From Rhodoluna sp. (lineage in GTDB: Bacteria; Actinomycetota; Actinomycetes; Actinomycetales; Microbacteriaceae), in assembly GCF_024639375.1 (NCBI RefSeq), contig NZ_JAHEIM010000002.1, positions 78,107 to 142,106 of the forward strand: DNA of 64,000 bases, given 5' to 3'. Numbering within the stretch: the stretch's first letter is position 1; every line of letters starts with the position of its first letter. Below the pieces are notes generated by a model, which was not told the origin of the DNA, did not search any database, and saw nothing but the letters and a program-made list of their open reading frames with translations. A program made the translations under genes and the position numbers. Shown one piece after another: positions 36,656 to 45,883 of the stretch.

Positions 36656-37752
36656 TTGTTCTCCCAAGTTGATTTAGGCACAAAAACACTGCCTTGCATA
36701 AGCATTCGCGCGGTTCGCAAAAGTGCAGATTTTGTAATTTTTAGCTCGGCCCCAGAGCTATCGACTTCCATTTGAACCGTGAAGAAGCCGGTTGGGTGTT
36801 CGACTTCAATGTCTTGTGCCCCACTGCCCGGTGCAACGCCTGTGATCTTTTGAGCAATACTGCCCTCAAGAATGCAGGCGGTAGCAACCGAAACAGCGCC
36901 AAGCACACCAATTGCCTCGTGAGCGCGGTGTGGAATAAAGGTGCGTGTGCTGATCAGCCCGCCATCTTTAGCCTTGGCCAAGAGCGACATCTTTGGCACT
37001 GTTTTGTTAGTGACATCGCCCAGGTTCATGAGTGGGCCAACCGCCAAGCGAATTGCCTCAACTTTGGAACGCAATTCTTGGTTGGCCTCGAGTTCAGCCG
37101 GAGTCTCGTAGCCGGTGATGCCAAAGTCGCTGGCATTCAAGCAAACCACCGGCATGCCGTTGTCGATGCAGGTGACCTCGACCCCATTCACAACATCCAC
37201 CACGTTGCCGGTTGGCAAAAGTGCGCCGGTGCTTGAGCCGGCGACATCCTCGAAATTAATGTTTACCGATGCGTGCGTACCCGGCACACCATCGATGCGC
37301 GCATTGCCCTGATAGTTGACCAAGCCGTTTGGAGTTTCAACAAACGCAGTTGCCTTCGAATCGGTGTTGACCATAAAAATCGAAACCGGGGTCAGATCCC
37401 CGGTCGCAGCAACTAGACCCTTTTCAATAGCAAACGGGCCAACGCCAGCCAAGATATTGCCGCAGTTTTGTTGGTCACTAACTTCGGCTCTATCTGGCCA
37501 AACTTGCAAGAACAAATAGTCAACGTCAATGCCCTCGCGGTTTGACTTGCTAACCACTGCAACTTTGGAAGTTAGCGGGTGACCGCCACCCATGCCGTCA
37601 ATTTCACGCTCATCGGGTGAACCCATCGCAGCAAGCAATACCTTGTCGCGGGTAGCTGTGTCGGCAGGCAAATCCGAGGCCAAAAAATATAAACCTTTGG
37701 ATGTGCCACCGCGCATAACCGCGCAATCGATTGCTAACTGCGAGTTGGTCAT
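36652..37752 (-). CDS. ligU: 4-oxalomesaconate tautomerase (PrpF family, LigU/GalD type)
   Basis: 366 residues, PrpF/diaminopimelate-epimerase fold. Starts with [18 protein letters not shown], and contains [15 protein letters not shown] and [17 protein letters not shown] with the Cys/active-site loop. Members isomerise 4-oxalomesaconate or aconitate-like acids; in lignin degraders the LigU homologue shifts the double bond before hydration by LigJ. Position between ligK and ligJ with 4-base overlaps on both sides supports this role. GalD-type keto-enol tautomerase is the close alternative. Confidence 0.85.
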   Translation of the reverse strand: MTNSQLAIDCAVMRGGTSKGLYFLASDLPADTATRDKVLLAAMGSPDEREIDGMGGGHPLTSKVAVVSKSNREGIDVDYLFLQVWPDRAEVSDQQNCGNILAGVGPFAIEKGLVAATGDLTPVSIFMVNTDSKATAFVETPNGLVNYQGNARIDGVPGTHASVNINFEDVAGSSTGALLPTGNVVDVVNGVEVTCIDNGMPVVCLNASDFGITGYETPAELEANQELRSKVEAIRLAVGPLMNLGDVTNKTVPKMSLLAKAKDGGLISTRTFIPHRAHEAIGVLGAVSVATACILEGSIAQKITGVAPGSGAQDIEVEHPTGFFTVQMEVDSSGAELKITKSALLRTARMLMQGSVFVPKSTWENK

Positions 37753-38429
37753 TCTGAGTAGTCCTCGTAGACCAATCCCTTTTTAGCCAAAGCATCGCGC
37801 ATGTTGTAAATGTCTAGACCTAGTTCACCTGATGCGAGTCGAGCACGCTTTGCAGTTTCGTTTGCTTCGCGGGCGCGTGCTTTTTCAAGCACCTCGGCCG
37901 CATCCTCGCGACGAACCACACAAACGCCATCAACATCGGCCACAATCACATCGCCCGGGCGAACTGCCTGGTTGGCAATCACGATTGGAACCTGCACGTT
38001 TCCCGGTGTCTCTTTAACCGTGCCCTGAGATGCAATCACCTTTGGCCAAACTGGAAAACCCATTTCGGTGAGAGTGGCAACATCGCGAACACCTGCGTCG
38101 ATGATCAATCCGCGCACGCCGTGAGCCATCAGGCTCTCGGCAAGCAGGTCACCAAGGTAGCCATCGTCACACGGGCTGGTTGGCGTAACCACCAGGATGT
38201 CGCCTGGCTGGGCCTGCTCTACCGCCACGTGAATCGTCCAGTTGTCACCCGGCGCGACCTCACAGGTGAGTGCGTTGCCCGCGATTTTGGCCGGAAAGAT
38301 TGGACGCAGTCGGTGGTCTAGTAGACCAATGCGACCCTGCGCTTCGTGCACTGTAGCAACACCCATCTCGGCCAAGCCATCAACAATGGCCAGGTCGGTG
38401 CGAGGGGTTCCACGAACTACTCTTGGCAT
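37749..38429 (-). CDS. ligK: 4-carboxy-4-hydroxy-2-oxoadipate aldolase
   Basis: 226 residues, class II pyruvate aldolase of the HMG/CHA aldolase (RraA-like) fold. [44 protein letters not shown] and [14 protein letters not shown] (metal-binding Asp) match LigK/ProA. Splits 4-carboxy-4-hydroxy-2-oxoadipate into pyruvate and oxaloacetate. The first ring-pathway gene after pobA (7-base gap). Confidence 0.93.
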   Translation of the reverse strand: MPRVVRGTPRTDLAIVDGLAEMGVATVHEAQGRIGLLDHRLRPIFPAKIAGNALTCEVAPGDNWTIHVAVEQAQPGDILVVTPTSPCDDGYLGDLLAESLMAHGVRGLIIDAGVRDVATLTEMGFPVWPKVIASQGTVKETPGNVQVPIVIANQAVRPGDVIVADVDGVCVVRREDAAEVLEKARAREANETAKRARLASGELGLDIYNMRDALAKKGLVYEDYSE

Positions 38430-38436
38430 TATTTTC

Positions 38437-39597
38437 CTAACGAATTCCTACGTAGTTTTCTGCAAGATTAGTCTGTAGTGCTTTGTTCTTGAATAGGTGC
38501 TTCAACTGCGATAGCTGCAATTGGTTGTCAAACTCGTCGCCCATGGTGTGCAACATGCTAGTCATCCACCATGAGAAGTGTGTCACGCGCCAGACGGTCT
38601 CTTTAGCGCGATCTTCGTAGGCATTCAAAAGGTTCGCATCGTTCTTCTTGAAGAAGTCAACTAGACCCTCGCCCAAGAAGCGCACGTCGTTAGCGGCAGA
38701 GTTCAAACCCTTTGCGCCAGTTGGCGGCACGATGTGGCCGGCGTCGCCAACCAAGAACAAACGTCCGTGCTTCAACTTTCCAGAAACGAACGAACGCATT
38801 GCAACAATGCTCTTTTCGGTGATTGGGCCAGTCTTTAGCTCCCAGCCATCAACCGCCATGCGCTTTGAAAGCTCTGACCAAATTCGGTCATCTGACCAGT
38901 TAGCGATGTCATCTTTAGGGTCAACCTGCAAATACAAGCGACTAACTTTGTCTGATCGCATCGAGTGCATTGCAAAACCATCTGGGTGGCGAGCATAAAT
39001 CAACTCGTCGGTTGACGGCGCAACATCGGCCATCACACCAAGCCAGCCGAATGGATAAACGCGCTCGAAGCTGCCGACCTCAACGCCAGGGATTGACTTG
39101 CGAGAAGGACCCCAGAAGCCATCGCAACCTGCGATAACGGCACACTCGATTTTTTGTGCGTTGCCATCTTTGTCAACGAAAGTGACTGAAGGGTTCTCTG
39201 AGTCGGTGTTGTGCAGTTCTACGTTGGTTACTTCGTAGTGAATCTCTTGACCGGCGGCATCGCAAGCGTGATCTAGGTCACGCTGAATTTCGGTCTGACC
39301 ATAAACCCAAACGGTGTAGCCAATTAGGTCTTTGAAGTTGATGTGCTTGCGCTCACCAGGAATCTGAAGGTAGATACCTTCGTGCTCAAGGCCCTCTTTC
39401 TTTAGGCGATCAGAAACGCCAATTTCTTCGAGAAGGTTTACCGCTTGGGTCTCCAATAGACCGGCACGAATACGAGATTCAACATAGTCACGTGATCGGT
39501 CTTCGATAACGATTGACTCGATGCCGTGCTTGGCTAGATAACGGTTGAGCATAAGTCCCGATGGGCCAGCTCCGATGATGGCTACTTGAGTTTTCAT
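38437..39597 (-). CDS. pobA: 4-hydroxybenzoate 3-monooxygenase
   Basis: 386 residues, group A FAD monooxygenase. FAD motif [19 protein letters not shown], substrate-loop [20 protein letters not shown], and [18 protein letters not shown] near residue 285 are all PobA signatures. Converts 4-hydroxybenzoate to protocatechuate with NAD(P)H and O2. ATG 39597 fits the family N-terminus. It heads the pobA-ligKUJIABC operon. A palindrome shared with the iclR promoter lies 41 bases upstream. Confidence 0.95.
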   Translation of the reverse strand: MKTQVAIIGAGPSGLMLNRYLAKHGIESIVIEDRSRDYVESRIRAGLLETQAVNLLEEIGVSDRLKKEGLEHEGIYLQIPGERKHINFKDLIGYTVWVYGQTEIQRDLDHACDAAGQEIHYEVTNVELHNTDSENPSVTFVDKDGNAQKIECAVIAGCDGFWGPSRKSIPGVEVGSFERVYPFGWLGVMADVAPSTDELIYARHPDGFAMHSMRSDKVSRLYLQVDPKDDIANWSDDRIWSELSKRMAVDGWELKTGPITEKSIVAMRSFVSGKLKHGRLFLVGDAGHIVPPTGAKGLNSAANDVRFLGEGLVDFFKKNDANLLNAYEDRAKETVWRVTHFSWWMTSMLHTMGDEFDNQLQLSQLKHLFKNKALQTNLAENYVGIR

Positions 39598-39638
39598 AGT
39601 CTTTAGAAAACACCAATATCGGAGGTCCCGCACAAATC

Positions 39639-39655
39639 CTTCCGGTGAGCGGAAG
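39639..39655 (-). promoter_or_regulatory. Candidate IclR operator upstream of pobA
   Basis: CTTCCG-N5-CGGAAG palindrome, 15 of 17 bases identical to the site in the iclR promoter at 40466-40482. It stands upstream of any promoter that could serve pobA (TTGTGC and GATATT follow it on the minus strand), which suits activation rather than blocking. The intervening 39598-39638 holds no gene. Confidence 0.65.
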
Positions 39656-39674
39656 ACCGTTATCGAAAGGTTAT

Positions 39675-40451
39675 CTAAGGTGCGCTAAGGCTGCCTACAC
39701 CGCTGAGAATCAACTTCTTTGAAAGCGCGCTAGCCGATACCTTTAGCACCGCAACCATTCGTTCAATGTCGCGGTTAGCCACCGGAGTCACTAATCCGAG
39801 GGCAGCAATCACTCGGTTGCCATAGCCGTAAATTGGCACCCCAATCGACGTGGCACCCATCGCCAGCTCCTCTTCTGAATGAGCAAACCCTTGGGTCTTG
39901 ATTATTTTTAGTTGCTTCTTGAGGTCGGCCTCGTCGGTGATGGTCTTGGTGGTGTACTTATCCAAAGATTTGATTGCTGCATCTTGCAATTCTTTTGAGC
40001 CAAAGGCCATCAAAACTTTGCCCACTGCAGTGGCGTGCAAGGGCAAGCGCGCACCGGGCTTGCTCACTACTTCGAGAGTGCGCGAGCCGGCGATGCGCTC
40101 AACGATCAAACAACGCACTCCATCGAGTACACCAATCTGCACGGCGTCGTTGGCGATTTGATAAATGTCTTCCATGTAGGGCAACGCCACTTCGCGAAGG
40201 TCAGAGTGCAGCGAGGCAAGCAGCCCCAGGCGCCACATTTTGCTGCCAATTTCATAGGCCCCATCGGATGTTCGAATCAGTGCGCCTTGGGCGGTGAGTT
40301 CGTGAACCAACCGGTGCACGGTAGTTAGTGGAAGGCCTGATCGACGGGCGATTGCAGCAAGTGTTTGGTGGCGATGACTCGCGTCAAAGGCATCGAGCAC
40401 CGAGAAGGCTCGGCCAGTCACCGACTTTTGATCTAGCTCTGCTTTGGCCAC
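39675..40451 (-). CDS. IclR-family regulator of the pob/lig operon
   Basis: 258 residues, GTG start. Winged helix about 12-75 (FSVLDAFDASHRHQTLAAIARRSGLPLTTVHRLVHELTAQ) and IclR effector domain with LPLHATAVGKVLMAFG and EELAMGATSIGVPIYG. PobR/PcaR-type IclR proteins respond to 4-hydroxybenzoate or protocatechuate-derived acids; the same is inferred from its place directly upstream of pobA. Its mRNA may be leaderless (see promoter at 40451-40486). Confidence 0.87.
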   Translation of the reverse strand: MAKAELDQKSVTGRAFSVLDAFDASHRHQTLAAIARRSGLPLTTVHRLVHELTAQGALIRTSDGAYEIGSKMWRLGLLASLHSDLREVALPYMEDIYQIANDAVQIGVLDGVRCLIVERIAGSRTLEVVSKPGARLPLHATAVGKVLMAFGSKELQDAAIKSLDKYTTKTITDEADLKKQLKIIKTQGFAHSEEELAMGATSIGVPIYGYGNRVIAALGLVTPVANRDIERMVAVLKVSASALSKKLILSGVGSLSAP

Positions 40452-40457
40452 AGACCA

Positions 40458-40486
40458 ATAATGGGCTTCCGAAGAGCGGAAGTCAA
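40458..40486 (-). promoter_or_regulatory. iclR promoter with embedded operator
   Basis: On the minus strand: -35 TTGACT (40486-40481), a 17-base spacer, -10 CATTAT (40463-40458), then six bases to the GTG at 40451, so the transcript is likely leaderless. The palindrome CTTCCGCTCTTCGGAAG (40482-40466) fills the spacer and touches the -35, the geometry of autorepression. Elements seen directly; function inferred. Confidence 0.7.
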
Positions 40487-40496
40487 TTGCACTGGC

Positions 40497-41705
40497 TTAA
40501 TTGACGAGTGATTTGTCTTTTGGCAAAAACAGCGAAGTAATAAAGATGTAGCCGGCAAGCAAAACACCGAACCACAAAGTGATGTTGAGTGGAGCTAGCG
40601 ATGAAACCCAACCAATGATTGCCGGGCCACCCAGCATGGCCGCGTAGCAAAGACCAAAAACCATTGCCATGTTTCGACCCGAGTGTGACTCTTCACCAAC
40701 ACCCGCCGAGTAGGCAAAGATCTGCGGCACCACCGCGGATATTCCGAGGCCGGCCACCAGCCATCCGATGATTGAAATTTCGAAAACGGTTTGCGAGATT
40801 GCAAAACCAACACCCACTGCCGCAATTGCAGCGCCGTAGCGAATCACTGGAATTCGACCGAGCTTGCCAACGACTTTGTCAGCTAAGAATCTGAAGCCTG
40901 CCATCGCCGCTGAGAAAACCGTCACCGAAATAGCAGCTTGCGATGCTGACACATTGAGAATGCCAACCCCAAACAACGCAGACCAGTCGAGTCCGATGCC
41001 TTCGATGAGCGCGCCCGAACCCGCCATGATGCCAAGTGCAACAACGAGTTTTAGGTAAGGGCGATTCGCTGCATTTTGAAGTTTGGCTTGCGCCTTGAGT
41101 TCTTGCTTGCTTTGTTTGGCTACCTCGGATTGCTGCGACTGCACCTTTGGCAGGAACCAGTTGTTGGCAACGGCAACCATGATTAGCCCGAGCGCGCCGA
41201 TTGCCGAAAGCGTGACGACCATTGGCCACCCGGCGGCAAGTGCAGCGCCGCCTAGTGTGGCACCAATTACACAACCAATAGACCAATACGCGTGAAAGGC
41301 GCTGAAGATAGGTCGGTTGTAGCGTTTTTCAAGCTCTACCGCTTGAGCGTTCATCGACACATCGGTGGCACTCAGAAAAAATCCGAACACAAATAGCGCA
41401 GCGCACAGTGTGTAAACGTTTGTGGCCAGGCCAGGCAGAATCACCGCCACAGATGTGCAGATGCCTGCCAAAACGGTGCCAAATTTGCTGCCACGTTTGT
41501 CAACAATGTGACCCATGAACTGCATAGAGGTCACAGCGCCAAGACCGAGCATCATGATGACCCAGCCCACTTGGGCATTTGAAAGATCAAAACGCTCTTT
41601 CACAACTGGAATATGCACAGCCCATGCTGTTGTTGCCGCACCCGTGAAGACAAAGAAGAATGTCACGGCTAGGCGGGCACGAACATCCGCGGTGAATTTG
41701 TTCAT
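40497..41705 (-). CDS. MFS transporter, possibly aromatic acid uptake
   Basis: 402 residues with about twelve membrane helices and a polar central loop rich in Gln/Lys (about 195-215). GHIVDKRGSKFGTVLAG between helices 2 and 3 is the MFS loop motif. The overall type resembles YbjJ/fucose-permease-like carriers. It lies on the same strand and 45 bases upstream of the iclR gene, so transport of 4-hydroxybenzoate, protocatechuate or a related acid is plausible but not shown by sequence. Confidence 0.75.
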   Translation of the reverse strand: MNKFTADVRARLAVTFFFVFTGAATTAWAVHIPVVKERFDLSNAQVGWVIMMLGLGAVTSMQFMGHIVDKRGSKFGTVLAGICTSVAVILPGLATNVYTLCAALFVFGFFLSATDVSMNAQAVELEKRYNRPIFSAFHAYWSIGCVIGATLGGAALAAGWPMVVTLSAIGALGLIMVAVANNWFLPKVQSQQSEVAKQSKQELKAQAKLQNAANRPYLKLVVALGIMAGSGALIEGIGLDWSALFGVGILNVSASQAAISVTVFSAAMAGFRFLADKVVGKLGRIPVIRYGAAIAAVGVGFAISQTVFEISIIGWLVAGLGISAVVPQIFAYSAGVGEESHSGRNMAMVFGLCYAAMLGGPAIIGWVSSLAPLNITLWFGVLLAGYIFITSLFLPKDKSLVN

Positions 41706-41728
41706 TTTGAAAGCCTACCCAGAATGCA

Positions 41729-41756
41729 AAAACCCCAGCCTCGCGACTGGGGTTTT
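41729..41756. terminator. Terminator between the DUF1737 gene and the MFS gene
   Basis: Arms AAAACCCCAG / CTGGGGTTTT around a CCTCGCGA loop. On the minus strand, a T-run follows, so it ends the DUF1737 transcript just before the MFS gene. It marks the right border of the aromatic island. Confidence 0.85.
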
Positions 41757-41771
41757 AAGCTTGGCGAAGAA

Positions 41772-42107
41772 TTACTTCTTTTTGCCTTTCTTCTTCAGCA
41801 CTACAGCCTGGGCTGCGATTACTGTCTTGCCGTTGAAAGTAACTGATGGTGAACCATATAGTTCGTAGCCATTAGCCAACTTGGCTGATACGCGCTCGCA
41901 GAAGGTTGAGTCGTCTGGGCCGGTAACTAGTGAATAGGCGCGAGGTGCCGCTGGCTTGGCCTTGACAACCTTTGGTGTTACCTTAGCTGCGGGCTTGGTT
42001 GCTGGCTTAGCTGCTGGCTTTGCAGCAACTTTTGCGGCTGGCTTAGCTGCTGGCTTGGCAGCCTTCTTAACTGCAGGCTTCGCTGCTGTGTTTGGTGTTG
42101 TAGTCAT
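41772..42107 (-). CDS. DUF1737-like protein with histone-H1-like Lys/Ala/Pro tail
   Basis: 111 residues. The N-terminal half (about 5-55) is a low-complexity run of KPAAK-type repeats, as in histone-H1/HBsu-tail proteins that bind nucleic acid by charge. The C-terminal half (about 57-105: YSLVTGPDDSTFCERVSAKLANGYELYGSP) resembles the short DUF1737 domain, whose function is not known. It ends in KKKGKKK. The combination suggests nucleic-acid or ribosome association (inference). Confidence 0.65.
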   Translation of the reverse strand: MTTTPNTAAKPAVKKAAKPAAKPAAKVAAKPAAKPATKPAAKVTPKVVKAKPAAPRAYSLVTGPDDSTFCERVSAKLANGYELYGSPSVTFNGKTVIAAQAVVLKKKGKKK

Positions 42108-42173
42108 ATGTACATATTCCCAGCGGTTTGGAAACTATGTGAACACCGCAGGTTGTTTCTAGGTTAATTTTGG

Positions 42174-42188
42174 GTTCACTGGGTGAAC
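42174..42188 (+). promoter_or_regulatory. Perfect palindrome GTTCAC-TGG-GTGAAC upstream of galT
   Basis: Located 38 bases before the galT ATG in the 119-base divergent gap (42108-42226). Likely an operator for a regulator of galTK; no regulator gene is adjacent. GTGAAC also appears alone at about 42139. Confidence 0.4.
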
Positions 42189-42226
42189 AAGGCACGCAAC
42201 TAAACTTTGACCAGAGGAGCCCAGTG

Positions 42227-43312
42227 ATGACAAACAAAATTGCAGCAAAGCTGGCCGACGGTCGAGACATTTTCTATTTCGATGATTCGAATTCGGCCCT
42301 GCCACAAGCCCGCAAGTCCGATCAGCGTGAATTGCCACCGCGCCCTGAGGTTGCACAAATGCGCTTGGACTCACTAACCGGTGAATGGATTTCGGTTGCT
42401 GCGGCTCGCCACAATCGTGCTTTTTTGCCACCAGCTCATGAGTGCCCACTCTGCCCAACCAACGAAGACAATCTTTCAGAAGTGCCCGACAATTTTGATG
42501 TTGCGGTGTTTGAGAATAAGAGCCCTTCTTTTGGCCCAGACCTGTTGCCAGCGGATGACGAGAAATATTCAGTTGTAGATAATCTTGAACTAGGCAGCAC
42601 GCGCGCATCCGTTGGTCGATGCGAGGTTGTGGTCTTCAGCCCGGAGCACCTTGGTTCACTAGGGCAAATGCCGGTGAGTCGAGTGCGAACCGTGATCGAA
42701 GCTTGGGCCGACCGAACTAATGACCTTCAGTCGCTGCCAGGCGTGCGTCAGGTGTTTCCGTTTGAAAACCGCGGTCAAGAAATTGGTGTGACCCTGCACC
42801 ACCCGCACGGTCAAATTTATTCTTACCCTTATGTCACGCCACGAACTTCTAAGTTGTTGGCTTCAATCGCCAAATTTGGTGACGACCTGTTTGAGAAAAC
42901 CTTGCAGTTTGAAAAAGCAAGTGAACGAGTGTTGATCGCCGGTGAGCACTTCACCGCTTATGTTCCGTTCGCCGGTCGTTGGCCAATTGAGATTCACCTT
43001 TTGCCACATCGCCACGTGCAGCACTTTGGGCAATTATCCGAGGCTGAAAAAGACGAACTAGCCAGCATCTACCACCAACTGTTGAATGCTTTGGATCGCA
43101 TCTACGACACCCCTACGCCATACATCTCGGCTTGGCACCAAGCACCTTTGGTTGCTGGTGGAGAAAATGTGCGTTTGCAGTTGCAGATCACTTCGCCTCG
43201 CCGTGCCGCCGACAAACTCAAGTACCTTGCTGGCTCTGAATCGGCAATGGGCGCATTCATCGCCGACTTTGCACCAGAGGTTGCCGCCAAAATGATTCGT
43301 GAGGTTCTGTAA
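42227..43312 (+). CDS. galT: Galactose-1-phosphate uridylyltransferase
   Basis: 361 residues. Leloir-pathway exchange of UMP between UDP-glucose and galactose-1-phosphate. The uridylylated-His triad is in HHPHGQIYSYP (about 202-212). The second domain has PIEIHLLPHRHVQHF. Zinc Cys pair in HECPLCPTNE. ATG 42227 has AGAGGAG seven bases upstream. It shares one base with the galK start. Confidence 0.95.
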   Translation: MTNKIAAKLADGRDIFYFDDSNSALPQARKSDQRELPPRPEVAQMRLDSLTGEWISVAAARHNRAFLPPAHECPLCPTNEDNLSEVPDNFDVAVFENKSPSFGPDLLPADDEKYSVVDNLELGSTRASVGRCEVVVFSPEHLGSLGQMPVSRVRTVIEAWADRTNDLQSLPGVRQVFPFENRGQEIGVTLHHPHGQIYSYPYVTPRTSKLLASIAKFGDDLFEKTLQFEKASERVLIAGEHFTAYVPFAGRWPIEIHLLPHRHVQHFGQLSEAEKDELASIYHQLLNALDRIYDTPTPYISAWHQAPLVAGGENVRLQLQITSPRRAADKLKYLAGSESAMGAFIADFAPEVAAKMIREVL

Positions 43313-44469
43313 TGACCGATTCGTTAATTCGCAAAGCTGCCGCCGACTTTGAAGCCAAATTTGGTTATGCACCAACCGGCGTTTGGTCGGCTCCCGGGCG
43401 CGTGAACCTGATTGGTGAGCACACCGATTACAACCAGGGTTACGTGTTTCCATTTGCAATCAACCGCCACACATTTGCGGCAATTGCCCTGCGTGAAGAC
43501 AACCTGGTGCGCGTGGGCTCAAGCTTTTCACCAACCTTGCACGAGGTTCCGCTCGACTCAATCACCCGCGACGATAAAAACGACTGGGCGGCCTACCCAT
43601 TTGGCGTGGCTTGGGCAATTGCAAAGCTGTCTGAAGTGGCGGGCTCCGGTTTTGATTGCTACATCGAATCCGATGTGCCGGTTGGTGCTGGGCTCTCGTC
43701 ATCGGCCGCAATCGAATGCGCAGTTGGCGTTGCATTAAACGAGTTGTGGAACGCTGGCCTCGATAAAAAGACGTTGGCCAAAGCTGGCCAGCTTGCCGAA
43801 AATGAAATTGTTGGTGCACCGACCGGAATCATGGATCAATCGGCATCCTTGCTGGGTGAGGCAGATCACGGTGTGTTCTTGGATTGCCGAAACCTTGAAT
43901 CTCAGGTTATCGACCTAGGTTTCGCCAAGGCCGGACTTGAACTTTTGATTATCGACACCAAGGTTGCCCACCGTCACGCCGATGGTGGTTATGCATCGCG
44001 TCGTGCAGCCTGCGAAGCGGGTGCTGCGGCAATGGGGGTTTCTAGCCTGCGCGAACTCAACGAATCGAATTTGCCAAAGGCTCACGATTTGCTAGACAAC
44101 ACAACCTTTAGAAGAGTGCGTCACGTAATCACCGAGAACCAGCGAGTGCTCGACACCGTGCGAACCTTGCGCGAGCAAGGCCCGGGCGCAATTGGTGCGT
44201 TGCTTTACGCATCACACGAATCAATGCGTGACGACTTTGAAATTTCGGTTGACGAGCTTGATACAGCCGTTGAAACGGCTATGCGGCATGGTGCCTTTGG
44301 CGCACGAATGACCGGTGGCGGTTTTGGTGGTGCTGCAATTGCTTTGGCGCCAACCGAAAGGATCAGTGAAATTTCTCTTTCGGTGATTGCCGAATTTGAA
44401 GCACTTGGATTTGCCAAGCCAGAGATCTTTGCGGTTTCGGCGGGCCCAGGCGCTCGCCGCGAAATCTAA
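43312..44469 (+). CDS. galK: Galactokinase
   Basis: 385 residues, GHMP kinase. PGRVNLIGEHTDYNQGYVFP (about 26-45) is the galactokinase signature, PVGAGLSSSAAIE the ATP loop, and MTGGGFGGAAIAL the third GHMP motif. Phosphorylates galactose at C1. TAATG coupling with galT. It abuts the convergent carboxypeptidase gene with no spacer. Confidence 0.96.
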   Translation: MTDSLIRKAAADFEAKFGYAPTGVWSAPGRVNLIGEHTDYNQGYVFPFAINRHTFAAIALREDNLVRVGSSFSPTLHEVPLDSITRDDKNDWAAYPFGVAWAIAKLSEVAGSGFDCYIESDVPVGAGLSSSAAIECAVGVALNELWNAGLDKKTLAKAGQLAENEIVGAPTGIMDQSASLLGEADHGVFLDCRNLESQVIDLGFAKAGLELLIIDTKVAHRHADGGYASRRAACEAGAAAMGVSSLRELNESNLPKAHDLLDNTTFRRVRHVITENQRVLDTVRTLREQGPGAIGALLYASHESMRDDFEISVDELDTAVETAMRHGAFGARMTGGGFGGAAIALAPTERISEISLSVIAEFEALGFAKPEIFAVSAGPGARREI

Positions 44470-45849
44470 CTATTCGTTAGAAAGCGTTGCGCCACATCGG
44501 TAGAAGCCGGTGACCAAATTGTCGATTGCTGTCTTGGTTGCATCAGACACATTGCCGAGGGCGTAAACCGCAAACACCATGCTGGTGCCATCTTTAGCCT
44601 CAATGATTCCGGCCAGCGTGTAGCCGCGCTTGATCCAACCGGTCTTTGCATAAATGTGGCCGGTGGCATCTAGGTTGTCGCCCTTGAAGCGTGAAGCCAA
44701 CGAACCAGACTCACCCGAAACAGGCAAGGTCTGTTTGATGGTTGAGAAAACACCCTGTGCTTCATAAACCAACTTATAAAGTTGCGCCATGTAGTTTGGC
44801 GAAACCGCATTGAAGTCACTCAATCCTGAGCCATCTTTAATAACCACACCGGTTGCATCAAGATTGGTTGGCTTTAGCGCAGATTTGAAAGCTGCGTTGA
44901 TTGAAGAAAAAGACCCGTCAAAGCCTTGGTCGAGCGAAACCAATCGCGCCAAGAATTCTGCTTCAGTGTTGTCTGAAACTTGCATCATGTGGGTGATCCA
45001 CTTGCTGACTGGCTGAGATGAAACACTTGTAAGTTGAGTTGCCCCGGATGGCATGGTGCCCACCGTGACCGTTGCACTTGCCGCCGATGCACCAAGCGCT
45101 TGCTTGAACCACTTGCCTGCGTTTTGCACTGGCGAGGTAGTGCGCTGCGATGTTTCAGCAGTTGGGTTTAGGCGGTCACCATCAACCTGCAGTGCAGTCA
45201 CTTCAGACATGTAACCCTGAGTTAGTTCGCTGCGCTCCCAAGATGATTCCCACGTTGGCCCAGCAAACAAAGTGCTGTCCAAAATAATGTTGGTGATTGG
45301 CGTGCTGCCCATTTTCTTGTTTACATTCAATGCCAAAGTTGAAAGCTTTGGCGCATCGCGATAAATCGACTGCTTGCCAACTGCGGTGCGCGACAAAGTT
45401 GGGTCACCCGCACCAACCAAAATGATTGTGCCTGGGTCGGTTGGGTCTTGGTAAACGCGAGTCTCAACTCGGTAGTTTGGGCCAAGGCTCAACAACGCAG
45501 CCGCAGCGGTAAGTGTCTTCATGGTTGAAGCAGTTGCTGCTGGGGCCGAAGCGTTGCGATCAAACAAAACTTCGTTGGTCTTAGCGTCGATAACCACTGC
45601 CGAAAGGTTGCCAAGTTTGGTGTCGGCCGCCTGAGTTGCAACCGAGCAAGTGCGAACCGAGGTTGAACTTGGGCTAGGCGAAGCGCTGTTGCTGCTAGTT
45701 GCAGTTGGGGTGTTGCTGCCATTGTTGGTTGGCAGGCCGGCACCAGAAATGCTGAATCCACCAATGATTAGAGCAAGCACACCGGCACCAATTAAGGCAC
45801 CCTTTGCGGCGTCTTTCCAATAACCAAAACGACCGTTTGACTCAGACAA
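44470..45849 (-). CDS. dacB: D-alanyl-D-alanine carboxypeptidase (PBP4/S13 family), copy 1
   Basis: 459 residues. One N-terminal membrane helix (about 15-35), a Ser/Thr/Pro-rich linker, then the serine peptidase S13 domain. The three active-site motifs are SxxK in ASTMKTL (about 106-112), SxN in QVSDNTEAEFLARL, and KTG in YAKTGWIK. It trims or cleaves peptidoglycan peptides outside the membrane. TTG start with GGAG five bases upstream. Paralogue of the gene at 46443-47792. Confidence 0.88.
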   Translation of the reverse strand: MSESNGRFGYWKDAAKGALIGAGVLALIIGGFSISGAGLPTNNGSNTPTATSSNSASPSPSSTSVRTCSVATQAADTKLGNLSAVVIDAKTNEVLFDRNASAPAATASTMKTLTAAAALLSLGPNYRVETRVYQDPTDPGTIILVGAGDPTLSRTAVGKQSIYRDAPKLSTLALNVNKKMGSTPITNIILDSTLFAGPTWESSWERSELTQGYMSEVTALQVDGDRLNPTAETSQRTTSPVQNAGKWFKQALGASAASATVTVGTMPSGATQLTSVSSQPVSKWITHMMQVSDNTEAEFLARLVSLDQGFDGSFSSINAAFKSALKPTNLDATGVVIKDGSGLSDFNAVSPNYMAQLYKLVYEAQGVFSTIKQTLPVSGESGSLASRFKGDNLDATGHIYAKTGWIKRGYTLAGIIEAKDGTSMVFAVYALGNVSDATKTAIDNLVTGFYRCGATLSNE

Positions 45850-45883
45850 TGAAGCTCCATTTCGCGCTAACTAGACTTCTAGT

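Noticed and set aside
36772..37236. A 154-codon plus-strand frame inside ligU
   Set aside because: Antisense to conserved PrpF-family sequence; Cys/His/Asn-rich shadow composition.
42159..42608. A 149-codon minus-strand frame across the galT start
   Set aside because: Covers the galT promoter and start in antisense; no conserved features.
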